DNA of 64,000 bases from Nocardia camponoti (GTDB taxonomy: Bacteria > Actinomycetota > Actinomycetes > Mycobacteriales > Mycobacteriaceae). Under the pieces are notes generated by a model. That model did not search any database. It was not told where the DNA came from and worked only from the letters and a program-made list of their open reading frames with translations. The position numbers and the translations under genes were made by a program. This document shows, piece after piece, positions 26,001 through 36,575 of the stretch (position 1 is the stretch's first letter; each line of letters starts with the position of its first letter). The stretch is from assembly GCF_014646135.1 (NCBI RefSeq), contig NZ_BMMW01000004.1, forward strand, positions 62,001-126,000. Direction: 5' to 3'.

Positions 26001-26819
26001 TCAGAGCGTGTTATGTCTCTCTGCGATAACGGAATCGCTGAACTTCGGCCATGCCGCACGTGCCCAGTCGCCGAAATTCTCGTCGCTCAAAGCCACGGCC
26101 GCTAGCCCCAATTCGGGATCGATCCACAAGAACGTTCCGGACTGGCCGAAATGCCCATAGGTGCGCGGCGAATTCGTCGCCCCGGTCCAGTGTGGGCTTT
26201 TGTCGCTACGGATTTCGAAGCCAAGACCCCAGTCGTTGGGGCGTTGGGTGCCGAATCCAGGCAGTATTCCGTCGAGGCCGGGGAATTGCACGCTTGTTGT
26301 TTCGGCAAGTGTTTGCTCGGAAAGCAATTGGGGCGACAGCAACTCGGCGGCGAACTTCGTCAAATCGTCGACGGAGGCGTAAGCGCCGTGCCCTGCCGAG
26401 CCGTCAAGGGTGGCTGACACCATGTCGAGCGGTTCGAAAACCGCCCCGCGTAAATACTCCGGGAACGGTATGCCGGTTTCGGCGGCAAGATGATCAGCGA
26501 GCAAGTCGAAGCCCGCGCTCGAATAGATCCGCCGCGTCCCCGGTTTGGCGATCACCTCGGGCGTCGCGAAGTTCACGCCGGACGTGTGCGCGAGCAAATG
26601 CCGCACGGTCGACCCGGGTGGGCCCGCTGGCTGATCGAGTTCGATCGCGCCCTCCTCAACCGCGACGAGCGCGGCGTAGGCAACGAGCGGCTTCGTCACC
26701 GACGCGAGTCGATAGACGCGACTCGTGTCGCCAACGGTGTCAACAGTCCCGTCAGCTGCGAGGACAGCGGCGGCGGCGTTGGCTACCGGCCATTCGGTGA
26801 CCTGGTCTAGCGATCGCAT
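26001..26819 (-). CDS. Serine hydrolase, beta-lactamase (class C-like) family
   Basis: 272 residues, no signal peptide, so probably cytoplasmic. SxxK motif S40-V-T-K43 (RLASVTKPLVAYAAL), second motif IYSSAGFDLLADHLA, and HFGQSGTFLW in place of KTG. These are the marks of the esterase/peptidase branch of class C beta-lactamase-like proteins, not of a resistance enzyme. ATG 26819 chosen; a longer in-frame reading on this strand is the antisense of the next gene and is not conserved. Divergent from another serine hydrolase 36 bases away. Confidence 0.87.
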   Translation of the reverse strand: MRSLDQVTEWPVANAAAAVLAADGTVDTVGDTSRVYRLASVTKPLVAYAALVAVEEGAIELDQPAGPPGSTVRHLLAHTSGVNFATPEVIAKPGTRRIYSSAGFDLLADHLAAETGIPFPEYLRGAVFEPLDMVSATLDGSAGHGAYASVDDLTKFAAELLSPQLLSEQTLAETTSVQFPGLDGILPGFGTQRPNDWGLGFEIRSDKSPHWTGATNSPRTYGHFGQSGTFLWIDPELGLAAVALSDENFGDWARAAWPKFSDSVIAERHNTL

Positions 26820-26855
26820 ACCGGCAGCGTAAGGCAACGCGTTACGATCGCGATC

Positions 26856-28049
26856 ATGAGTGCCGCGCCATCTGTTCACGGCGACGTCGCGGCCGGGTTC
26901 GGCCCCGTCGCCGACGCGTTTCGTCGCAATTTCACCCATCACGGCGAAATCGGCGCGGCCGTCGCGGTTTACGCGGGCGACGAACCGCTTGTCGATCTGT
27001 GGGCCGGTCATCGCGACCGCGAACGGGTGCGGCCGTGGGAGCGCGACACCATCGTGCCGATGTTCTCGTCGTCGAAGGGCATGTCGGCGTTCACCCTGGC
27101 AACGGCGGTTTCGCGCGGTCAACTCGACTACGAACAGCCCGTCGCGAAGTATTGGCCGGAATTCGCGCAGGCGGGCAAAGAAAACGTCACCGTGCGCCAA
27201 CTCATCGACCATCAGGCTGGCCTTTCCGGCCTGTCCAAGATCGTGAAGTTGCGCGATCTGAAAGACCGGGCCGCACTGGCCGAAACGCTCGCCGCCCAAG
27301 CGCCCGCGTGGGAACCGGGAACTCGGCACGGTTATCACGCGCTCACTCTCGGGCTTTATGAAAGCGAACTGCTGAGTCGAGTCGACCCGGCTGGCCGCAG
27401 CCTCGGCCGCTACCTCGCCGACGAAGTCACCGGACCAACCGACGCCGATTTCTTTATCGGCTATCCCGAATCCGAATCAATGGATCGCGTCGCCATTCTG
27501 TCGGCAACGAAGGGGCTCGACATTCTGCGGTACGAAGTCCGCGACGTGCCATTCCGCCTCGGCCTCGAATTCCAAACGAAACGCGGCTACTCCTATGCGG
27601 CGCTGACTAATCCGCGTCCGGGCGCACCCGCACGGGCGGCACGACGCGAATTCCTCGAAGTCGAATGGCCGGGCATGAATGGCGTTGGCAACGCGCGCGC
27701 GGTGGCGCGAACGTACGGCGCGGCAGCGGGTCGCACGGGCAAGCTCGACATTTCCGACGCTGTACTCGATTTGCTCGCCGCCGCCGACACCGATACGACG
27801 GTCCCCGCCGCCGACCTCGTCCTGCACACCCAAAGTCGATACCACCTTGGCTTCCGCAAATCCTGCGGCAGCTTCCGCTTCGGTTCCGACAAAAAGGCTT
27901 ACGGCACAACGGGTTTGGGCGGGTCCTTCGGTTTCGCCGACCCGAGCACCGGGCTCGGGTTCGGCTACAGCATGAACCGCCTCGGCATGGCCATCCTCGA
28001 TGACGTGCGCAGTCGCAACTTGCGCGAGGCGGTTTTCCGCTGCGTCTAG
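26856..28049 (+). CDS. Serine hydrolase, beta-lactamase/EstB family
   Basis: 397 residues. The SxxK motif is S71-S-S-K74 in PMFSSSKGMSAFTLATAV; the Tyr motif is WEPGTRHGYHALTLGLYESEL; GLGGSFGFADP near the C-terminus corresponds to the third motif. This is the carboxylesterase-type branch (EstB/LACTB-like, as in mycobacterial Lip proteins). No signal peptide. It shares a short divergent promoter region with the other serine hydrolase, so the two may be co-regulated. Confidence 0.88.
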   Translation: MSAAPSVHGDVAAGFGPVADAFRRNFTHHGEIGAAVAVYAGDEPLVDLWAGHRDRERVRPWERDTIVPMFSSSKGMSAFTLATAVSRGQLDYEQPVAKYWPEFAQAGKENVTVRQLIDHQAGLSGLSKIVKLRDLKDRAALAETLAAQAPAWEPGTRHGYHALTLGLYESELLSRVDPAGRSLGRYLADEVTGPTDADFFIGYPESESMDRVAILSATKGLDILRYEVRDVPFRLGLEFQTKRGYSYAALTNPRPGAPARAARREFLEVEWPGMNGVGNARAVARTYGAAAGRTGKLDISDAVLDLLAAADTDTTVPAADLVLHTQSRYHLGFRKSCGSFRFGSDKKAYGTTGLGGSFGFADPSTGLGFGYSMNRLGMAILDDVRSRNLREAVFRCV

Positions 28050-28050
28050 C

Positions 28051-29181
28051 TCACCAGTCGGCTTCGGTGTAGCGGATGATGCCGCGCAGATTGCGCCCTT
28101 CGAGCATGTCGGTGTAGCCCTGGTTGATCTCCTCAAGGGAGTAGCTGCGGGTCACCATGTCGTCGAGGTTCAGCTGGCCCGCCTTGTACAGCGCGAGCAG
28201 GCGAGGGGCGTCTTGGCGCGCGTTGCCGCCACCAAAGATGCAGCCCTTCACGGTCTTTTGCAGCATCGAGAGCAGGAAGCTGTTCATCTTCACGTCGCCC
28301 GCATCCATGCGGCCCATCGACGTGACGACAAGCGTGCCGGCCTTGGCGGTGAGGATGAGGCCCTCTTCGATGTAGTCGCCGTGCATCTCACCCATCGTGA
28401 GGATGACCTTTTCGGCCATGCGACCTTCGGTCACGTCGATCATCGGCATAATCGCCGCCGCCATCGACTCATACGTGTGGGTTGCACCGAACTTTTGGGC
28501 CTGTTCCCGCTTCCACGGGTTGGGGTCGATGGCGATCACCTTCGACGCACCCGAGAGCACCGCGCCCTGCAACGCGCTCATGCCAACGCCGCCGATGCCC
28601 GCGATCACGACGGTTTCGCCCGGCTGCACTTGGGCGACGTGGGTCGACGAGCCGAACCCGGTCGGCACACCGCACCCGACGAGGCACGCGACCTCGAACG
28701 GAATCGTCGGGTCGATCTTCACCACCGACGTGTGGTGCACCGTCATGTACGGCGCGAAGGTGCCGAGCAGGCACATCGGAATCACGTTCTCGCCACGCGC
28801 TTGAATGCGGTACGTGCCATCGGAAATGGCTTGTCCCATCAGCAGACCCGCGCCCAGATCGCACAGCGCCATGTTGCCGGAGACGCACGCCGGACAGCGA
28901 CCGCACGCCGGGATGAACGACAAAATCACGTGGTCGCCGACCGCCAAATCGCTCGGACAGTTGGGCCCAAGTTTGGTGATCACGCCAGCGCCCTCGTGGC
29001 CGCCCATCACCGGGTAGCCGGGCATGGGGGTCGCGCCGGTGACGATGTGGTGGTCGGAATGGCACATGCCCGCGGTTTCCATGCGGATCTGCACTTCGCC
29101 GGCGACGGGGTCACCGATCTCGATCTCCTCAACCGACCACGGCTGGTCGGTCCCCCACAGGATCGCGCCCTTCGTCTTCAT
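28051..29181 (-). CDS. NDMA-dependent (mycofactocin-type) zinc alcohol dehydrogenase
   Basis: 376 residues. Zinc-type medium-chain dehydrogenase: catalytic zinc ligands in AGMCHSDHH (Cys 40) and GGHEGAG, structural zinc cysteines in CGRCPACVSGNMALC, Rossmann motif GIGGVGMSALQGA. The pattern MKTKGAILWGTDQPWSVEEIEIG and NPWKREQAQKFGATHTY matches the Rxyl_3153 family, whose NAD is tightly bound and whose electrons go to mycofactocin or, in vitro, NDMA. It oxidises primary alcohols. A KstR-like palindrome lies 65 bases upstream. No mycofactocin genes are in the window. Confidence 0.9.
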   Translation of the reverse strand: MKTKGAILWGTDQPWSVEEIEIGDPVAGEVQIRMETAGMCHSDHHIVTGATPMPGYPVMGGHEGAGVITKLGPNCPSDLAVGDHVILSFIPACGRCPACVSGNMALCDLGAGLLMGQAISDGTYRIQARGENVIPMCLLGTFAPYMTVHHTSVVKIDPTIPFEVACLVGCGVPTGFGSSTHVAQVQPGETVVIAGIGGVGMSALQGAVLSGASKVIAIDPNPWKREQAQKFGATHTYESMAAAIMPMIDVTEGRMAEKVILTMGEMHGDYIEEGLILTAKAGTLVVTSMGRMDAGDVKMNSFLLSMLQKTVKGCIFGGGNARQDAPRLLALYKAGQLNLDDMVTRSYSLEEINQGYTDMLEGRNLRGIIRYTEADW

Positions 29182-29245
29182 CGATGACCTCTCGCCAAGC
29201 TTGCAGTTGTGACTGCACTCACCCTAAGCGAGAACCTGCCGATTC

Positions 29246-29259
29246 TGGAACACGTTCTA
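29246..29259. promoter_or_regulatory. KstR-like palindrome upstream of the alcohol dehydrogenase
   Basis: TGGAACACGTTCTA fits the 14-bp KstR consensus TnnAACnnGTTnnA exactly, inside a longer near-palindrome TTCTGGAAC-AC-GTTCTAGAA (29243-29262, one mismatch). It lies in the 98-base gap upstream of the dehydrogenase start and downstream of the DinB gene. Other TetR regulators bind similar sites, so the regulator is not certain. Confidence 0.6.
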
Positions 29260-29279
29260 GAAAATTAGTGCGGAAATGC

Positions 29280-29807
29280 TTATCCGTGCACGTCGTTGAC
29301 GTGGTGGACGAGGTCGTGGACGAAGTAGCGACCCAGCGAGTCGACCGTAAAGCGCGAACCGTCGCTGCGTTCGGCTTCGAGCGAGAGCTGTTCGGGCGTG
29401 ACATTCGCGAACGCTTTGCTCACCGTTTCGGCCGCTTCGACCAGCTCGGCGCGCACGGTTTCCGGGTCCTGCTCGTTGTAGCGGTCCTCGATCGCGGTCG
29501 CGTCCTGATCCCAGTTTTCAAACCGCGCGACCTCGTCGCCGCTGGCCAATGTGAGCGCCAGTCGTCGGGTGAAGATCCGGCACACGTCGCGCACGTGGGC
29601 GGCGTATTCCAGCGTCGACCACGTCGCGTCGTCTGGCCGGACCCGAACATCCGGCCGAGTAAGCGTGGCGGCGATGCGGTTGGCACTGTCGACCGTCAAA
29701 GCGGGCACGCTCGCGAAAGACGTTGTGGCACCGGAATATCCGCAATCATCGCAGGCGCGGTCGAGCACCCAGGTCCAGTTTTTCGTGTCAGGGACGATCA
29801 TGCGCAT
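29280..29807 (-). CDS. DinB-family (mycothiol-transferase-like) protein
   Basis: 175 residues. Four-helix DinB fold: WSTLEYAAHVRDVCRIFTRRL carries the first metal His, and RYFVHDLVHHVNDVHG at the C-terminus carries the His pair. Such proteins are metal-dependent thiol transferases in mycothiol or bacillithiol producers; the substrate is unknown. Start ATG 29807 (MRMIVPDTKNW); ATG 29801 is equally possible. It lies just upstream of the KstR-like box but is transcribed in the same direction as the dehydrogenase. Confidence 0.8.
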   Translation of the reverse strand: MRMIVPDTKNWTWVLDRACDDCGYSGATTSFASVPALTVDSANRIAATLTRPDVRVRPDDATWSTLEYAAHVRDVCRIFTRRLALTLASGDEVARFENWDQDATAIEDRYNEQDPETVRAELVEAAETVSKAFANVTPEQLSLEAERSDGSRFTVDSLGRYFVHDLVHHVNDVHG

Positions 29808-29872
29808 GAGCCTATGTTGTCGGTATCTCACCGTCGATCAATATCGTGCCAACTTCGCGCAAGATCCCGCCC

Positions 29873-30922
29873 TCACTCCAGCAGTTTGTCGGCCTTGGCG
29901 AACAGTTCGAGAGTGATCGCGTGGAGGAAGTCGCCAATCTGCTTGGGCGCTTTGCCCGCAGCAGCGCGCGCGTGCGTTCCCTTGAGGACAATGCCCAGCT
30001 TGAAGCAGGCGAGGACGGTGTACCAGGTGATCGCGCTGAGGTCGCGGTCGGAGAATTCGGCGTAGTGCGCGACCATCTCGTCGGGCGTTGGGAGGCCGCC
30101 GATCTCGCCAACCGTGCCGACGATCGCGGCGGCTGTCGTTCCCGGTTCGGGGCGGGTCGCGAGTTGCCAGCCGAGGTCTAACAGCGGGTCGCCGATGGTC
30201 GACATTTCCCAGTCGACAAGTGCGGCGACCTGCGGTTTTTGGTAGTCGAACATGATGTTGGCGAGGTGGCAGTCGCCGTGCATGATGCCGGGGGTGACGT
30301 CGGCTGGGCGGTTACGTTCGAGCCAGTCGCCGACGCGGTCGAGTTCGGGAATCTGCGGGCCCGCGTAACCCGGCAGCGCTGAATAGGTTTCGAGCTCGCG
30401 CAGCCAGCGTGGGACTTGGCGGGCGAGAAACCCGTCGGGGTGGCCGTAGTCGGCGAGGCCGAGCTTGGCATAGTCGAGTGAGCCGAGCCGCGCGATGGCT
30501 TCCACGGCCGACAGACCCATTTGGTGCCGCATGTCGACGTCGTTGGCGTAGACATCGGGCAGTTCGGTTTGCGGGTTGAAGCCGTTGACGGGGTCCATCA
30601 GATAGAACACCGCGCCGATCACGTTCGTGTCCTCGCATGCCGCGACAACGCGAGGTGCGGGCACATCGGTGTCGCCGAGCGCGCCAAGCAGGCGGGCTTC
30701 GCGCGCGATCACCTCATTCGTTTTCGCGCGCAGATGCGCTGGTCCTCGACGCAGGACGTACGCGCGACCGCCGCGCGTGAACCGCAGCATGATGTTTTGC
30801 GTGCCACCGCCGACCGGTTGGACATGCGCGAATTCACCGCTCGGCAACTCGGGTGCGTGCTCGTCGAGCCACCGTCCGATCGCGGTGAGGTCGACCTGGG
30901 CGCTGTCGGTGGCATCAGACAT
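29873..30922 (-). CDS. Phosphotransferase (APH/ACAD10-like) family protein
   Basis: 349 residues. Aminoglycoside-phosphotransferase-like kinase fold: YVLRRGP nucleotide-loop region, catalytic MHGDCHLANIMFD (Brenner motif HGDxxxxN) and VDWEMSTIGDPLLDLGW with the metal-binding Asp. This branch resembles the kinase domain of ACAD10/11, which phosphorylates 4-hydroxyacyl-CoAs, and is common in mycolic-acid bacteria, so lipid or steroid side-chain metabolism is more likely than antibiotic resistance. ATG 30922 (MSDATDSAQ) chosen over longer forms without SD. Confidence 0.87.
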   Translation of the reverse strand: MSDATDSAQVDLTAIGRWLDEHAPELPSGEFAHVQPVGGGTQNIMLRFTRGGRAYVLRRGPAHLRAKTNEVIAREARLLGALGDTDVPAPRVVAACEDTNVIGAVFYLMDPVNGFNPQTELPDVYANDVDMRHQMGLSAVEAIARLGSLDYAKLGLADYGHPDGFLARQVPRWLRELETYSALPGYAGPQIPELDRVGDWLERNRPADVTPGIMHGDCHLANIMFDYQKPQVAALVDWEMSTIGDPLLDLGWQLATRPEPGTTAAAIVGTVGEIGGLPTPDEMVAHYAEFSDRDLSAITWYTVLACFKLGIVLKGTHARAAAGKAPKQIGDFLHAITLELFAKADKLLE

Positions 30923-31009
30923 GGCCACATTGTGCCCCGACACGCCGCCGTCGCGGGTCGTAATCCGACGGCTCAACCGGGCGCGGCCGGGCGTAGGGTT
31001 TCGGGCACA

Positions 31010-33211
<2,202 letters not shown>

Positions 33212-33215
33212 CGAA

Positions 33216-33707
33216 TCACACCTTGCGGCGGCGCGACTTCTTCGGCGGCTCGGGTGGGGGTTCGGGGTCGCTGCTCATTCCCGTGATGCGGCCGAGCAAG
33301 CCGACGCCCGGCACCTTCGCCAGTGCGCCAAATACGTCCTCGCCCAGCGCGATTACCGCTTCCAAGCGCGGCAGCAAGCGGTCGTAGGTCGCGAAAAGGG
33401 GGTCCGCCAAGGCCAGGGTGCGGTCGAGGCGGTCGATGGTGGTGTTGAGTCGGTCGACCGCGACCGTCAGGTTTTCCACCAGGTCAGGCAGTTGCGCGGC
33501 CAGCTGCGCCGATGCCGGCGGGAGGCGAATCGCGGCGTCGAAGGCGAAGCCCGCGGTGACCTGTGCTGCGTCGATGGCCTGGCCCGCCGCGCTCTGGGCC
33601 GCGCCAACCGCCGCCTGCGCGGCAGCGAGCAGGTCGGAGCCAGGAACTTTCCGTCCGCTCGACGGCTCGACCGGCGGCTGCGCACCGCGCTTCTTCGGGT
33701 TGGTCAT
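33216..33707 (-). CDS. Hypothetical Ala-rich coiled-coil protein
   Basis: 163 residues. A short polar N-terminus and a basic C-terminal tail (PPKKSRRRKV) enclose Ala-rich amphipathic helix (LLAAAQAAVGAAQSAAGQAIDAAQ) and heptad-like LVENLTVAVDRLNTTIDRLDRTLALADPL. It resembles small apolipoprotein/phasin-like proteins that coat hydrophobic surfaces, but I cannot assign a family. No signal peptide. ATG 33707 (MTNPKKRG) chosen. Confidence 0.75.
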   Translation of the reverse strand: MTNPKKRGAQPPVEPSSGRKVPGSDLLAAAQAAVGAAQSAAGQAIDAAQVTAGFAFDAAIRLPPASAQLAAQLPDLVENLTVAVDRLNTTIDRLDRTLALADPLFATYDRLLPRLEAVIALGEDVFGALAKVPGVGLLGRITGMSSDPEPPPEPPKKSRRRKV

Positions 33708-33806
33708 CTCTCCACTGTGCCGCAAACACCGCGTCGATGCCCGGAGGCGCTGCCGTCAATCGCCTCGGTCAAACGTGTCGGTGGGTCGTGAGATCATGCC
33801 AACACC

Positions 33807-35795
33807 ATGGAACTCAGCAAGGGCGCGCACGCGCCGGTCCCGACATCGCTTCTGGCGGTGAGTTTTTCGTGGCGTTCCGACCATGCGGTCGATGCGCACG
33901 CCCTGCTGGTCACCACGTCGGGTTTGGTACGAACCGACCGCGATTTCGTGTTTTTCAACGCCCCGCGCCACGCGTCGCAAGCCGTGACGCTCGACCAACA
34001 GCCGGAGCCGGGCACCGCGCGCCTGAGTGTGTCGCTGCCGCGCACCGAACTTGAGATCGACCGCATCGTTGTCAGCGGCTCCCTCGACACCGGGACTTTC
34101 GCGGACCTGCCCGACCTCACGTTGACCATCTCCGCCGCCGACGGTCCCATCATCGAATTCCCTGTCACCGCCATCGAGCCGGTGCAGGCGATGATGTTTG
34201 GCGAGTTCTACCGCCGCGACGGCGCGTGGCGCTTCCGCGCGATCGGCCAGGGTTGGACGGGCGGCTTAGCGGGTTTGGCGACGGAGTTCGGCGTCATAGT
34301 CGACGAGCCACGCACACCCAGCGGGACCACGCGCGACCACGCGCACGGCGCTCGGCCCGTGGGGCCGCGCAGTCTTCCGCCACGCTATTCGTCGCCAGCC
34401 AGCGCCCGCGTCGGCAGCACTCTTGCCACCAACACCCCGACCGGCACCGGAAACGCCACGACCGCTCACGCTTCCGCCTCGCCGAATAGCGCTACCACCT
34501 ACACCCCGACCGGCACCGGAAACGTCGCGACCGCTCACGCCACCGCCTCGCAGAACAGCGCCGCCAGCAACGCCCGCGAATTCCACGACCGCGACGAAAG
34601 CGCCAACACCGCAGCAGCCCGCAATGGCCAAGCCCGTCCGGAACGCGCGTGGCCGCAGTCGCGCGACCAATCGCCAACTCGCCCAACATCTCTCACTCGG
34701 CGAGTAATCGACGTTCCCCCTCCCCCACCCGAACACCCCGAGGTCGCCAACTGGCACCCCGACCCCGACGGCGGCCCCAACCTCCGTTGGTGGGACGGCG
34801 ACGAGTGGACCACCGCGACAACACAACCGCTTGAGCAGCGCCCACACCACTGCCCGCGATGCGGAACAGCCCTGCGCCGCAAGCTCTTTCGCGGTCACGC
34901 CCCCTGCGCAGCCTGTGAAGCCGAGCGCCAAGAACTGCTCGACCCCTGGCACAACCGCGCCCGCCGCATCCTCCACAACCAGGGCACCACTTCGCCTGAA
35001 TGGCAACACCTTTGGGCCACCCTGCGCTTCCATCGCATCGACGCCGCACACGGTCGTGAACTCCTACGCGATGCTGGCTACCTGCAGATCGAACGCATGG
35101 TCGCCTTCGCGTTCGCCGACGGCGAGGTCTCGGCCGATGAACTGGACGCCTTCGAACACGTCGTCGCTGAACTGGCTCTTGGCGGCCCGGTAGTCGACGA
35201 CCTGCGCCGCCGCATGCACCGCGGTCGCCTCCTTTCGCGGCTGCGCGCGGGCGAACTCCCCACCGTCGACTCCCCCGGCCTGCACCTCGACCCCGACGAA
35301 CGCGTGCACCTCGACGTCGCCGCCGTGCACGTGCGCATGCTCGCGCGCGGACCTAAGCACACCGAGGGCCGCATGATCGCGAGCAGCAAGAAACTCCGCT
35401 ACGTCGGCGAAGGCGCTGGCCTCGAATTCCCTTGGGCCCGAATCGTTTCCATTCATGCGGAGCCCGGCGTGGTCGTGATCTCGGCAACCTCTGCCCGTGG
35501 CGGAGCGACCTTCGGCGTGCCCGATCCCGACTACGTCGCCGCCGCACTCGAAGGCGCGCTCCGCGTCGCCAAACGCCTCGTGCTCACGCCCGGCCAACTC
35601 GACAGCCGCAGCATCTCCCAAGACGTGAAAGCGCAGGTGTGGCAACGTGACGGCGGCCGGTGCGTGGAATGCGGCGACGGCCACTACCTCGAATTCGACC
35701 ACGTGATCCCACTAAGCCGTGGCGGCGCGACCAGCGCGGCGAACCTACAAATCCTGTGCCGCGCCTGCAACCGAGCCAAGGGCGCGCGGATTTAG
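33807..35795 (+). CDS. Multidomain TerD / zinc-ribbon / TerB-like / HNH nuclease protein
   Basis: 662 residues. Domains in order: TerD-like beta-sandwich (about 1-165; GLVRTDRDFVFFNAPRH, FGEFYRRDGAWRFRAIGQGW); a Pro/Ser/Thr linker with two 23-residue repeats (209-254); a DUF2510-like WHPDPDGGPNLRWWDGDEWT (about 315); a zinc ribbon CPRCG...CAAC (348-371); a TerB-like helical segment (AFADGEVSADELDAFEHVV, about 430); a PH-like strand-rich part (ASSKKLRYVGEGAGLEFPWARI); and an HNH nuclease (610-662; CVECG, EFDHVIPLSRGG, LQILCRACN). The nuclease residues look intact. It heads a Ter-type module with two small membrane proteins and a TerD-vWA protein. Confidence 0.85.
   Translation: MELSKGAHAPVPTSLLAVSFSWRSDHAVDAHALLVTTSGLVRTDRDFVFFNAPRHASQAVTLDQQPEPGTARLSVSLPRTELEIDRIVVSGSLDTGTFADLPDLTLTISAADGPIIEFPVTAIEPVQAMMFGEFYRRDGAWRFRAIGQGWTGGLAGLATEFGVIVDEPRTPSGTTRDHAHGARPVGPRSLPPRYSSPASARVGSTLATNTPTGTGNATTAHASASPNSATTYTPTGTGNVATAHATASQNSAASNAREFHDRDESANTAAARNGQARPERAWPQSRDQSPTRPTSLTRRVIDVPPPPPEHPEVANWHPDPDGGPNLRWWDGDEWTTATTQPLEQRPHHCPRCGTALRRKLFRGHAPCAACEAERQELLDPWHNRARRILHNQGTTSPEWQHLWATLRFHRIDAAHGRELLRDAGYLQIERMVAFAFADGEVSADELDAFEHVVAELALGGPVVDDLRRRMHRGRLLSRLRAGELPTVDSPGLHLDPDERVHLDVAAVHVRMLARGPKHTEGRMIASSKKLRYVGEGAGLEFPWARIVSIHAEPGVVVISATSARGGATFGVPDPDYVAAALEGALRVAKRLVLTPGQLDSRSISQDVKAQVWQRDGGRCVECGDGHYLEFDHVIPLSRGGATSAANLQILCRACNRAKGARI
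34432..34569 (+). repeat. Tandem 69-bp repeat inside the TerD-HNH gene
   Basis: Two adjacent units (34432-34500 and 34501-34569) each encode 23 residues starting TPTGTGN and containing TAHA and NSA. They form part of the flexible linker after the TerD domain. Confidence 0.85.
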
Positions 35796-36085
35796 CGGTT
35801 GAGAATCGCGTTCATGATGGTGCCGCCGCTGGTAGCGACGACACCGCCGATCATCGCGCCCGCGATCATCTTCGGCGACTCCATCGCCGAACCGGTGATC
35901 TTCTCCCACGCCAACTTCCCGCCAGCGACGGTAATCGCGAGAATGCCCGACAGCATCGCGAACCAAGTGACGTACTGGACCATCTGCATGATCTTGTCGG
36001 CCAGCGGCGGTGCCTCGGGCGTGGGGTTGCCGACCTGGGCATACACGGTGACAGTCTCGGCCACCGACGTAAGAATGATGCTCAT
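35792..36085 (-). CDS. Small two-helix membrane protein (paralogue A), pilin-like
   Basis: 97 residues. N-terminal AETVTVYAQVGNPTPEAPP, helix 1 MVQYVTWFAMLSGILAITVAGGKLAW, a short loop ITGSAMESPK and helix 2 MIAGAMIGGVVATSGGTIMNAIL. The two-helix hairpin with a Gly/Ala-rich second helix recalls TrbC/VirB2-type pilins, but the similarity is structural only. The same sequence pattern recurs in the divergent gene at 36283. It ends four bases inside the 3' end of the TerD-HNH gene, convergently. Confidence 0.8.
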   Translation of the reverse strand: MSIILTSVAETVTVYAQVGNPTPEAPPLADKIMQMVQYVTWFAMLSGILAITVAGGKLAWEKITGSAMESPKMIAGAMIGGVVATSGGTIMNAILNR

Positions 36086-36282
36086 AGCCTGCTCCTTGAT
36101 TCGCCCAACGATCTAGCGCGGCTGACGGATTCGATCTGGTCCCAGGATAATGCCCGAAACCCACAGTGTGCCAACAAAACCGATCGGTACTGAGTGGATA
36201 CGGCCCCGCGTGCCCCGCGCCGACCGGATACCATCGAGCGAGCACGTCGTCGTTGTCCCCCGAGTCACCGAGTGAGCATCCC

Positions 36283-36555
36283 ATGATTCTGGTCGCCGTA
36301 ACTGACACTTTGGCCCAGCTCGGCAACCCGACACCCGAGGCACCGCCGATGTCGGGCAAGATTTTGCAGCTGGTCCGCTATTTCACCTGGTTCATCTTGC
36401 TTTCGGGCGTCATCGCCATCACCTACGCGGGCGGTCGCTTCGCGTGGGAACGCTGGACTGGCGGCGGTCTTGAGTCACCAAAGATGATCGCTGGCGCGAT
36501 GATTGGCGGCGCGATCGCCACCAGCGCGGGCACCATTATGAACGCGATGATTTAG
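36283..36555 (+). CDS. Small two-helix membrane protein (paralogue B), pilin-like
   Basis: 90 residues, paralogue of the divergent protein at 35792-36085: shared AQxGNPTPEAPP, KI(L/M)Q(L/M)V(R/Q)Y(F/V)TWF, AWE(R/K), LESPKMIAGAMIGG and TIMNA. ATG 36283 chosen; the start gives a short leader before AQLGNPTPEAPP. The two genes share a 197-base divergent promoter region and lie between the two TerD-domain genes, suggesting a membrane component of that module. Confidence 0.8.
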   Translation: MILVAVTDTLAQLGNPTPEAPPMSGKILQLVRYFTWFILLSGVIAITYAGGRFAWERWTGGGLESPKMIAGAMIGGAIATSAGTIMNAMI

Positions 36556-36575
36556 CAGCGTATTTAGCGAAACCG

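Noticed and set aside
26820..27338. Upstream in-frame extension of the leftward serine hydrolase to 445 residues
   Set aside because: The extension is antisense to the rightward serine hydrolase, and the ATG at 26819 gives a normal family N-terminus.
26001..28049. Beta-lactam resistance genes
   Set aside because: Both proteins are cytoplasmic esterase/peptidase-type members of the class C superfamily, without signal peptides or the KTG motif.
29873..30922. Aminoglycoside resistance kinase
   Set aside because: The protein has the APH fold, but its overall pattern is ACAD10/11-like and not that of resistance enzymes.
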